This document shows, piece by piece, positions 12,011 to 21,349 of a stretch of DNA of 62,000 bases. The notes beneath the pieces are model-generated. The model had not been told where the DNA came from and did not search any database. It saw nothing but the letters and a program-made list of their open reading frames with translations. The translations under genes were made by a program, and so were the position numbers. How positions within the stretch are numbered: position 1 is the stretch's first letter; every line of letters starts with the position of its first letter. This DNA comes from Phoronis australis (Eukaryota > Phoronida > Phoronidae): NCBI GenBank assembly GCA_002633005.1, contig NMRA01000248.1, forward strand, positions 325,846 through 387,845, read 5' to 3'.

Positions 12011-12361
12011 AGGTGTACTGGTCCAATGCACCTGTCCGTTTAAGATTTTATGAGCAGCTCTCTAGGTACGGTTCGCGCTTAGTTGTATATTGATACTGAC
12101 AAGGTCCATAAATTGTCTCGTAACCAATTACGTAAGTTACTCACGATCGCAGTTAAACATAACCATTTTCTGATTTGATGATAACTTTTGTGATCAGATT
12201 GACTTAGTGGCCATGGGTTCACCCCTGGGACCAGTGTTGGCTATGTGCAATCTCGAGACTGAGGCTCTGGCTAGTTGTCCACCGGATTGTAAACCACAAT
12301 TTTATCGTAGGTATGTGGACGATACGTTTGTTGTATTTTCATCCAAAAGCTCAGTGAACAC

Positions 12362-12538
12362 TGTGACGTGATGTTCGATTACACGTTTTATTCGGATTAT
12401 TGGACTTTAGTCGTACTGATAGTTTAGTCAGAGCTACTTCCTGTTGTCATCAACTTCCTGTCTCAGACCATGAGGTCATGATATAATAAAGTGATGTTTT
12501 ATTAGTTAAAATCTACGAGTTAACAGCAATTCGTTACA
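12362..12538. mobile_element. 177-bp LTR-like insertion (TG...CA) inside Penelope RT
   Basis: Sequence that interrupts the RT between SSKSSVN and LFFKHMNN starts TGTGACG and ends CGTTACA, an imperfect inverted repeat with canonical TG...CA termini. The flanks are GAACAC (12356-12361) and GAGCAC (12539-12544), a 6-bp target duplication with one mismatch. Size and ends suit a solo LTR or a TRIM-like element. It has no coding capacity. Confidence 0.65.
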
Positions 12539-13208
12539 GAGCACCTTTTTCAAACACATGAACAATATGCATCCGTCCATCAACTTCACCAGTGAATCTG
12601 AGCACGAATCGTGTTTACCTTTTCTAGATGTCTCGGTTAAACGTGAGAATAGCACCGTTGTTACATCTGTGTATCGTAAGCCCAGTTTTTCTGGGCTTTG
12701 TCTTAAATTTGATAGTTTTGTACCGATCCGATACAAGAGAAGTCTAGTCAATTGCTTATTGGAGAATTTGTTCCACCAATTCAAGTTTTGATAGGGACGT
12801 AGCTAGGATTTTCCAGTTCTTGTGTGCCAATGGTTACCCTCTGAATTTTTTGAATAGCTGTAAACGGCACTTCCTTTCAAAAATGAATGAGGGGACCCTA
12901 GGAGAAGAAAGTTTTCTTTTCTCTTGTTTACATCGGGCCTAGTAGTATAAAATTGAAACGTCAATTATCTCGCATTATTCATTGCATAGACTAAGCCGTT
13001 GAACTGATAGTTCTTTTCAAACCTCTTCGGAAACTTTCCAGTATGCTAAACTGAAGTCACCCATCCCTTTATTGAACTTGAGCAATGTTGTTTATCAGGT
13101 TGAATGTGACAACTGTAAGGAGTTCTATATCGGACTCACACAGAGACGCCTCTGTGGCAGGCTGAAAGAACATCACACCTCAGAGAAAAGCAACATATAT
13201 AGGCATTG

Positions 13209-14639
13209 TCACGGGTGAGAAACAACATGAGCGCCGGTCCTCTAAATCGGACTGACTCACCCAAAACAGGATCGCCGGGGATCAAATGGGACCGCCGCAC
13301 CAGAAAATGGGACTGACGCACCTAAAAACATGACCGTCCCACCACAAAACAGGACCACCGGGGACTCAGTGAACATGACCGACGGACAAAATGTAGTTAT
13401 CAAGGCCTTTGTATGATAGTGCGGGTTATGACGTAACCGGTGAGCTAGCTGGGAAAAGACTCGCCAAAATAGAACTTGGTAGCACTGCGTTATTGAGCTC
13501 CATTACATTCCCGAAATTTCCCACAGCCCGGGTATAGTTCTGCTCGTCACCTCGTCACGTGAAACTTATATCAACATGTAGAGCTAGCGAACGGAGCAGG
13601 CGCATGCAGAATCTAGGAGTCATCAACACTCACCTTGCAAGTTGCAGCCGCTTGAGTGAAAAACAATGTAATGAGCACCATTTCTTTGCCTATTGTAACA
13701 AAAGTTTGTCGCGCTCGTGACATGAGCACGCGTCATTTCCTAAAATTTTGCGAGATCTTTCGGAAGATGATGACTCAACTAAGCAGCAGCACCGATTTGT
13801 TCTGAAATTCGGTTTGCTGGTATTAAAATACTAAAAACTTATTACGAAATGAAACCAGTTCCGATAATTTGTTGTGCCATGTACGCAACCTCGTAGAAGA
13901 GAAGAGCTGACTGAAGAATCAGTGAAAAATGGAACTGGTCAATGTTATTCGACCTAAAAGAACGCATACCAAGCAGAATAACGACAGAACGACAAATTTT
14001 CCCGGCGAGCGCCGATAAATAATTTAGTTTACTCTAGGAAGAGTGTCGTTAATAACATTAATTCGTTGAAGATTTTATTTGTGCATTGTTTTACCCACAT
14101 CGGCGCCAAGCTGTTTATTTAGTATACTGCTTTGCCGCACAAAGGCTAGTTATGATGCTTCACCCAAAAACCAGAACGCCCGTTTTAGGTTTTTTTTTCT
14201 TGACTAAAACGTCACATTGGAGAAAACGATTTTCATTTTGTTCTAAAACTTACGCAGTGGATAAAGTTATAATTATTTAGCTCAAAAGCGTGCAACGTGG
14301 TTGGTTTGTGGTTAAAACTCAAAAGCGCCGTGTGTTACAAAGCGAAGTTTCCTGTAGCGCACAAAAGATTTCGTTGGATTAATTGGCACAAGACCTGCAT
14401 ATGCATACGTATGTAGCTCCATTGTATGATCTGTGTAGGCCTACCGATAATAAATCTTAGCTTGTTTGTCATTGCAGTTTCAATCCCCGACGGTCATATC
14501 AGTCCCAGGCGGTCCTGTTTTCTGGTGGGGCGGTCATGTTGTTAGGTGCGTCAGTCCCATGTTCTGGGGCGACGGTCCTGTTTTGGGTGAGTCGGTCCGA
14601 TTTAAGAGGACCGGCGGTCATGCTGTTTCTCACCCGTGA
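13209..14639. mobile_element. Foldback DNA transposon, 1431 bp, inside the GIY-YIG domain
   Basis: The ends are perfect inverted repeats, starting TCACGGGTGAGAAACA and ending with its complement, and extend as arms of about 170-180 bp (13209-13387 and about 14474-14639). The arms are built from 24-27-bp subunits containing GGACCG / TGACCG. TTG flanks both ends (13206-13208 and 14640-14642), a probable 3-bp target duplication. Removing element and one TTG restores the interrupted reading frame. The interior has no long ORF, so it is non-autonomous. A relative lies at 28352 and parts of its interior are related to 25335-25660. Confidence 0.9.
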
Positions 14640-14997
14640 TTGCGTTAGCAACAGTCACCAAGCCAATTCAGTTAGTGTTATCTGCAGAGAAACTAATAAA
14701 GAATTACATGTACTGTACATTAAAGAGTCACTGGCCATTCAGAACCAGCATGCTACTGATTCTCTGATCAACATGCAGAGCTCAGCGACCCTGCAACTAT
14801 GGTGATGACCAGCTACTGACTACTCAGTATCTCTCACTTCACTTCATGGATGCCATCTGAGATGTATGTTGACACTTGTTGTCCTGTGTAAATATCCTGA
14901 TGATGTATAACGAATAGTCGAAACGTTGATTCAACATGAACTTCTTCATTTGTGCGGCGATCGTCTGGTTTTTAATCTTACTGTGGCCAAGAACTGA

Positions 14998-15987
14998 TTT
15001 AAGCTAAAGAAAGAACTTAACCGTTTAATTAAACTAACTATTGTTAACAAAAAATATTTCAAAATTGTTGAGGGTGATTTTAAGAAAGGATACTTGTACT
15101 GTAACCCTAAAACACATAAGCCTGGGTATCCACTAAGACCCATCATTTCTCAAGTGTTAACCCCTACCTATGAGATTGCTAAAACTCTAGAACAACTCAT
15201 CAAACAATACTTACCTCATAAGTACAATGTGAAATCTCGTGATGACGTTTTAGATTTATTAAGATCTATTGACGCAACGCCAAATTCCTATCCTATATCT
15301 CTTGACGTTGAAAGTTTATTTACTAACGTCCCTGTAGTCGAAATTGTGGAAATTATCATCTCTTTTATGTATAGCCATGTACCAATGGCTCCTCCAAGTA
15401 TTCCTAAAGAGGCATTATGGTATTTGCTGTTACTTTGTACTACAAAAGTACCATTTAGAAACATCAATGACACACTGTTTTTACAAACCGATGATGTATC
15501 CATGGGATCACCTCTTGAACCAACTTTTGCTGACTTTTACAAGTGCAACCTTGAAACTAAGGTTAACGATAGTCTTCAAGAAAAGCCGAACATGTACTGC
15601 AGGTATGTTGTTGATATTTTTGTGATTGTCAACCTTGATAAGCTGATGGAGATCAAACTGGCTTTAGAGCAAAATTCTGTATTAAAATTCACGCATGAAT
15701 TACCAGTTAGCAACAAGCTTCCGTTCCTAGACGTACTTATTGATTATGATGAATCTGCCATTAAAACCTCAGTACACAGGAAACCAACATATGATGGGGT
15801 TTGTTTACATGAAACCAGCCAATGTCCTCTGAGATATAAACTCTCTGTTTTGAAAAGCTTTTTGAAAAGAGCATATTCCGTTTGCTCAGACTGGGAAACC
15901 TTCAATACTGAGTGTAATTGCATCAAGCAAATTGTGATAAATAACGGTTACAGTAATAAATTTGTTGATGAGAATATGAAGATGTAG
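14998..15987 (+). pseudogene. Penelope-like element 2 reverse transcriptase with damaged active site
   Basis: The frame is open from 14998 (first ATG 15094) to the TAG at 15985 and covers most of a PLE RT. Visible blocks are LYCNPKTHKPGYPLRPIISQ, SLDVESLFTNVP (motif A aspartate present), MGSPLEPTFADFY (motif B with G to E), CRYVVDIFVIV at motif C, LPFLDVLID and SVHRKPTYDGVC. Motif C is YVVD where the family has YVDD or YADD, removing a catalytic aspartate. It stops before any GIY-YIG domain. A host-domesticated function cannot be excluded but the broken active site argues for a relic. Confidence 0.85.
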
Positions 15988-16262
15988 GTTAGGAATTTGG
16001 CGTTGCGTCAATAGATCTTAATAAATCTAAAAATTCATCACGAGATTTCACATTGTGCTTATAAGGTTAGTATTATTTAATAAGTTCATCTAATGTTTTA
16101 GCAATTTCATAGGTAAGGGTTAACACTAGAGAAATGATGGGTCTTAGTGGGTTTTAGGGTTACCGTACAAGTATCCTTCTGAAAAATCACCCTCAACAAT
16201 TTTGAAATACTGTTTGTGAACATTAGCTACTTTAATTAAACGGTTTAGCTCTTCCTTAAGAT
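15988..16262 (-). pseudogene. Inverted partial copy of the Penelope-2 5' region
   Basis: The reverse complement matches 15009-15290 closely: ATTTCAAAATTGTTGAGGGT, GTAACCCTAAAAC and ATTGACGCAACGCCAAATTC occur in the same order. It carries its own stops and a small deletion after AAAACCCAC. It joins the forward copy tail to interior at about 15988, as expected from tail-joined PLE copies or an inversion-duplication. Confidence 0.85.
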
Positions 16263-16291
16263 CATTTATGGGGTTATGATTTATACTTTCA

Positions 16292-16293
<2 letters not shown>

Positions 16294-16365
<72 letters not shown>
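16294..16365. repeat. (TA)n microsatellite
   Basis: Uninterrupted TA dinucleotides except for one TG near 16356. Confidence 0.95.
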
Positions 16366-16502
16366 TTCATTGAAGACATGACTTTGATCTGTTTTTACTA
16401 GTTTAATTTCAGTCCTTGCAAACTCTCTAAATAGAGATTTTGTCTTTACATCACAACAGTGCAATAAAAATCCAAACGACATCAGTAGGTAACATAATTT
16501 AA

Positions 16503-17370
16503 ATATAGATTATTACATTGCGAAGTCGTTATCCCCCGTTATCTAGAGCCCGAGTGGATTTTGGAGAATTATCGCCCGAGGGGCGTTAGCCCCGAGAGTG
16601 ATAATTCTCCAAAATCCACGAGGGCTCTAGATAACGGGGGATAACGGCTGAGAACATGTAATAATCTATTTATACCACATACTAAACGAGAAACATTGCA
16701 ATGAATCGATTTACATTTTCTGACTCTCCACGGCTTTGTAACTACTTTCTGTCAGAGGCCCGGGGTCGGAGGTCGTGACCTTTTAAGAAAAGCCCGGCTA
16801 TTTGTGTCAAATAATGCTTTTACTCAAAACCAATTGAAAACTTAAATATTATAGAAATAAATTGAATTCATAAAGTAAGGTTTACCAACTATTATAGCTT
16901 AAAACACGTTTTTTTCACGCTAAGCTTCGACCGGGAAATTATCGTCTGCTAAAGTAGGTTACCACTGGTAACTGAATATAATTCTCAAGTCAAAGATCCT
17001 GACGACAAGATACCCGCATTCAAACTAGAGATCGGTGATTTACAAGTAAGAGGACACGAGAGAAAAATTTTACCGAATTAAGATATCATTTTTATGTAAA
17101 TTATGTGTCTTATTTTTCGTAGCGCATAAGTACAGTACAATGTGGTTTGTTGAACGTGCGATTATTGCGCGTGCTCATTTAAGTATTCTATTTTCACTCT
17201 TGATGACGTCAGTCGCTACGTGGTGTAGTCGTAAAGTCGGCGACTAGCAATATTAGGGTCCCGGGTTCGACCCCGTCCTCGGTTTCCCGCCAAATCGTTA
17301 TCTCACTAGTGAGATAACTTTATGGGTTATTACACGGTTGCATTTGCCTTTTGACGCTAATATTGTGGTA
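16503..17370. mobile_element. Composite repeat unit 1: hairpin + tRNA-like module + palindrome
   Basis: The unit starts with an inverted repeat, arms about 16499-16575 and 16600-16672, sharing GTTATCTAGAGCCC and ATTTTGGAGAATTATC. A body follows that includes AGAAACATTGCAATGAATCG and CTTCGACCGGGAAA. A tRNA-like module sits at about 17208-17290, a 22-bp perfect palindrome at 17297-17318, and the unit ends with GGGTTATTACAC. The same order recurs immediately downstream. The repeat has no ORF. Confidence 0.75.
17208..17290 (+). other. tRNA-like (SINE-type) module, copy 1
   Basis: Contains a box-A-like TGGTGTAGTCGTAAAGTC and a box-B-like GGTTCGACCCC at 17264-17274 with normal spacing. The acceptor arm does not close, so it is a tRNA-derived Pol III promoter module, not a working tRNA. 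Confidence 0.5.
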
Positions 17371-18124
17371 TAAATATAGATTATTACATGGCGAAGTCGT
17401 TATTCCCCGTTATCTAGAGCCCAAGTGGATTTTGGAGAATTATCGCCCGAGGGGCACATACCGAACGAGAAACATTGCAATGAATCGATCTACCTTTCTC
17501 GACTCGCCTCGGCTTTGTAACTACTTTCTATGTCAGAGGCCCGGGTCGGAGGTCGTGACCTTTTAAGAAAAGCCGAGCTATTTTTGTCAAATAGTGCTTA
17601 TATTCAAAACCAAAGTAGAAATAAAGTGAATCTATAAATTAAGGTTTAGCAACTATTATAGCTTACTACACATTTTATCATGCTAAGCTTCGACCGGGAA
17701 AATATCGTCTGCTAAAGTAGGTTACCAATAGTAACTGAGTATAATGCTTAAGTTAAAGGATCCCGACGACACGATACCCGCATTCAAATTGGAGATCGGT
17801 GATTTACAAGTGAGAGAACACGAGAGAAAACTTTCACTGAATTAAAATATTGTTTTTATGGAAATTATGCGTTTTATTTTTCATAGCGTATAAATGTCGG
17901 TGCAATGCTCTTTGCTGAACATGCGATTGTTGCGCGTGATCATTTAAGTATTCTATTTTTACGTTTGATGACGTCAGCCGCTGAGTGGTGTAGTGGTAAA
18001 GTCGGCGACTCAAAACGCTTGAGGCCCGGGTTCGAATCCCGCCAAAATGTTATCTCACTAGTGAGATAACTTTATGGGTTATTACACAGTTGTATCTGTT
18101 ATTTGAGGCTAGCAGTGTAGTATA
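17371..18124. mobile_element. Composite repeat unit 2, lacking the right hairpin arm
   Basis: Direct repeat of the preceding unit, beginning at the same ATAGATTATTACAT and ending with the same GGGTTATTACAC-containing tail. Compared with unit 1, about 100 bp between CCCGAGGGGC and ACATAC (the right hairpin arm) are missing. The palindrome is at 18049-18070. Confidence 0.75.
17968..18044 (+). other. tRNA-like (SINE-type) module, copy 2
   Basis: Box-A-like TGGTGTAGTGGTAAAGTC and a canonical box B, GGTTCGAATCC, at 18029-18039. CTCAA/TTGAG can form an anticodon-like stem and CGGG/CCCG a T-stem. The acceptor stem is not formed. Better preserved than copy 1. Confidence 0.5.
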
Positions 18125-18735
18125 ATCTACAGATCATCTAAATAATGATAGAGTCCTTCGAGTTTCAGTTAGCTGCTCGTTCAAATTGGGTTTTTCAAAC
18201 ATTAGAAGCGACTCTAGTGTTCCTAACCTGTGTACATGATTTTCAATGTATCTAATGAGTGGCGCGTGGCTCTTGCAAAATAGCACGGGAAGGTATCAGG
18301 TGAAATTTGTAAGATTTGTGTTCCTTGGACTTTTATTCGTCGACATGCTTCATTTTGCTTAACTTTCTCAAAATGGCAGAAACTCGAGCAAAACGCGACA
18401 GATTTTCATCGATTTGTTCAAATTATCTTGACTGAATCGTCTCCAAACTCAATTATGGTATGCGTTAATTATAACCCCATGTGTATATATGCATGTTTCA
18501 TATGATTTTAGTTCCTGTATTTTGAAATTTGTAACTTTCTATGAGGATCCAATGTACTATCGCCCGTGCATCCAGGGCGATGTAGTTGCCTAGATCAAAG
18601 CATGAGTTGATAGGCCTATACTTCTTGATTTTCGATAAGTATGTTACTCAAGTTAGATCGAGGCCCATATTCTGTTATAAGTCCCAACACTTAAGAAAAT
18701 AACCATGAATGACAGAATAGTCTAGTCTCTCTAGT
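18125..18735. other. 5' flank or intron of the fucosyltransferase; nothing further seen
   Basis: Expected to hold the missing N-terminal exon or a promoter, but no ATG frame with a membrane anchor is recognisable. Confidence 0.4.
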
Positions 18736-18760
18736 TTGAATTGTACGTTGTCGTTTACAG

Positions 18761-19863
18761 AGCTTCGTGAAGCTGCTGAAGAAATAGAAGAAAGGACACC
18801 CCTTTTTTCCGTTGACAGCGACACAATTAAGTATCCGCCAATGATTGCCAGGGACGAAACAAATCTCACCAATATACCGCTGATACTGTATTGGACCCCA
18901 TTCTTCGGCGGAGATTACGGTTACCTCAAGGACACAGCCTACTCGAAGATGCACTGCGGTGATTCTGTCATATGTGAAGTGACAACAGACCGGTCGAGGT
19001 TTCGCGATAGTTCCGCCTTGCTCATTCATCCAAGAGATGAAATGGTGCCGATACCATTGACTCGAAAACCATGGCAACGTCTGGTATTCTACTATCACGA
19101 ACCGCCTCAGCCGTTCTTAAACTTTCACAAATCCGTTGATCCGTCGGCATTTAATCTTACCATGACCTACAGAACTGATTCTGACATATACATGCCATAC
19201 GGGTTTTTTATCCGCTATAGGGCGTTTCCATTGAAGGTGGCAATCAATTACGCTACCGGTAAAACGAAACTAGTTATGTGGACTGTCAGCAATTGCAACG
19301 CGGCGTCACGCAGAGCAAACTATGTCAACCACTTACGCAAGTACATTCCCGTGGATGTTTACGGCCGCTGTGGCACGCAGCAGTGTACAAGGACAGGACA
19401 AACGTCTTGCTGGACGATAAGTAAGAAGTATAAATTCTACCTCGCTTTCGAAAGCTCGTATTCTATGGATTATATCACTGAAAAAGTTTATGATCGAATG
19501 ATGAACGGTCTGGTGCCGGTTGTAATGGGCGCGGTAGATTACAGCAAATTTCTCCCTGAAGGCAGCTACATCGATATTGCAGACTTCGCTTCGCCACGTG
19601 CATTGGCCGAGTACTTGTTGCAAGTCAACGCAGACGACAAACTTTACAGCTCGTATTTTGAGTGGAGAAACACTTATCAACTGAGCATGTCTCGCGCGCC
19701 GGCGTTCTGTCACCTGTGCGCAATACTGTCGTCGCCGCAACAGCAGTATAAGATGTACGCAAACATCAGAAGCTGGTGGTTCAACGGAACAAACGTCGGT
19801 CCGGACAAGGTGTATCCGAACTTGACTCAATATTTCCAAGAGGACAGGGGCACCCAGCAGTAG
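18761..19863 (+). CDS. GT10 alpha-1,3-fucosyltransferase, catalytic exon
   Basis: Glycosyltransferase family 10 enzymes move fucose from GDP-fucose to GlcNAc-containing glycans in the Golgi. Family blocks in order are FNLTMTYRTDSDIYMPYG, MWTVSNCNAASRRANYV, YIPVDVYGRCG, FYLAFESSYSMDYITEKVYD, VPVVMGAVDYSKFLPEGSYI and a C-terminal FCHLC pair of cysteines. The donor-binding region (SNC..., E..Y..DYITEK) looks intact, and the frame ends in TAG after about 367 codons. The open frame extends upstream to an ATG at 18736, but its start has no hydrophobic segment although type II Golgi enzymes need one. A pyrimidine-containing TCGTTTACAG at 18751-18760 is therefore read as a splice acceptor, with an anchor exon upstream that I could not find. 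Which FUT subgroup it belongs to is not decidable here. Alternative: a single-exon gene starting at 18736. Confidence 0.9.
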
Positions 19864-20387
19864 TCATGCATCATTAACACATTTACCATCTCGTTGTAGT
19901 TGGTCGGCCCTCCTGCTGGCACAGTTCAACACACGAATCGAGGCCTTTTGTTTGCCCAATGAAAAGGTTGAGCTAAATGGATAATTCTTTTCACTAGTTG
20001 AATTCTCAGTAGTTTACGATGAAATTTAGTTTGAATTTTGTGATTTTGTGTGAATTTTGGCTCGACCTAAATGTAGTTTCTCATTCGTCACTACGTCTAC
20101 AATACATAAGCCATGGTTTACCAATATATCCAAAATTCAGCAAGAGCGAAATTTTGCCATTTTTCATGATTTTCAGAAGCTCATATATATTAGCATGACA
20201 ATTGGTGGAAAATGAAAAGTATGCCATCGAAATATTTAAGCTTTCTCCTTTATATTGGTATCCGTTTCAACAAATGGGGGCATTCATGAATATTTTTAAA
20301 AATTGAAGTACTGCAGCACTTGAGAAGGGGATAAATTTTCAGTTGCTAAGTGGCCATTACTGAACCGATTTTAATGATATGTATATC

Positions 20388-20532
20388 CAGGGGCGGATCC
20401 AGGATTAACCAGAGAAGAGTATTAGCTAGGATTTTGTCATTCAGACATTGGCACTCCCGATCTGCCAAAAGGAATCTGGGGGAATTTTGTGGGGGGTGGA
20501 TGTAGCCCTCTTGGCCCCCCTCTAAATCCGCT
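20388..20532. mobile_element. Short non-autonomous repeat (CAGGGGCGG family), copy 2
   Basis: Starts CAGGGGCGGATCCAGGATT, shares the GCTAGGATTTTGTCATTCAGACATTG-type and GGAATCTGGGGGAATTTT blocks with 11571-11712, and ends CCCCCTCTAAATCCGCTG, an approximate inverted match to its start. Probable MITE or SINE-like family common in invertebrates. Confidence 0.7.
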
Positions 20533-21142
20533 GTTGATGTTAAACTGCTAAAAAATTCTGCCTTAAGTGTACATTTTTATTTTTTTTTTTTTTGATAAAA
20601 GTATGGGAAAATGTAGTTTTTTAATTTAATGCCTTGTCAATTTTTAACCTGGAAAAATCCTGCAAATGTACTCTCAACGTGACAATTACTATCGTGTCCT
20701 AATCCATTCCTCATCAATTGTTTTCACTTCATCTAACCATTTCCATTTAGCAATACTTCCAAAAAAGGTAAATTCAGTCATTTTTCAAGAACTGTGCTGA
20801 CCTTTCCAGGATAAAAACTGAACTCAAATTTGATTGGTCAAATGGATTAAACAGAACCAGTCAAATCTTCCCTAAATTATATAAAGTGACCCAAATTGGT
20901 GAAATATTTTCATTTAAACAGTACAGAATGTTTTTAAAATTCAATATAACTTCAGTTTTAGGGATAGATTCAGTCTATTTTCTTCAAAAATAATTTTGTT
21001 ACACGTTTTCTACCTTGTGGTGGTGCTGTGATCAGTTTCATTTTTAAAAAAATATATTTTGCATTAGAATAATTGTTTATTCAATGCTGCAGTGCATCAA
21101 AACCGTTTAGAATATGAGTATGCTCTTTTTGGATGGTCACTA

Positions 21143-21343
21143 ACACAACGCATCTCAATTCCTATATTATTTGATGCCGCTCATGGGATGTATGACTTAA
21201 CAGTTGGCTGAAAACAGTAATTACACAGATATTGGGTCCTCAGTAGCTCAGTGGTGAGAGCACTAGACCGGCAATCTAGAGACCTGTGGTTCGATTCCCA
21301 GTTGGGGTTCCTGATTTTTCTGTGTTTAATTGAGATGCGTAAC
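21143..21343 (+). repeat. tRNA-like sequence framed by an inverted repeat
   Basis: Box-A-like TAGCTCAGTGGTGAGAGC (21244-21261), an anticodon-like stem CTAGA/TCTAG enclosing CCGGCAA, and box B GGTTCGATTCC (21288-21298). The 5' and 3' acceptor strands do not pair and position 33 would be C, so this is a tRNA pseudogene or SINE head. ACGCATCTCAATT near 21148-21160 and AATTGAGATGCGT near 21328-21340 form an inverted repeat around the unit. Confidence 0.6.
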
Positions 21344-21349
21344 TTAAGA

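Larger units (their letters stand above)
12117..14815 (+). pseudogene. Penelope-like element 1: RT palm to GIY-YIG endonuclease, twice interrupted
   Basis: The 12117-12361 piece contains RKLLTIAVKHNHF, AMGSPLGPVLA (motif B) and RRYVDDTFVV (motif C, intact YVDD). Homology resumes at 12539 with FFKHMNNMHPSINF, LPFLDVSVKREN and SVYRKPSFSGLC, the usual PLE sequence after the palm. 13090-13208 encodes a GIY-YIG endonuclease core, VYQVECDNCKEFYIG and RLCGRLKEH, the element class's own nuclease. The last exon-like piece, 14640-14815, continues the same frame after a foldback insertion and ends at a TGA near 14803. Stops near 12150 and between 12900 and 12960, plus two insertions, show it is dead. 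PLEs prime reverse transcription at nicks made by this nuclease. Confidence 0.85.

Noticed and set aside
14897-14934. CTGATGA ... GAAAC resembling a hammerhead core after the Penelope-1 ORF
   Set aside because: The position is right for a PLE ribozyme, but the intervening bases cannot form a stable stem II, so it may be chance or complete decay.
21234-21311. Functional tRNA gene with GGC anticodon
   Set aside because: Acceptor strands do not pair, the T-stem has a bulge, and C stands where U33 is expected; treated as tRNA-derived repeat.
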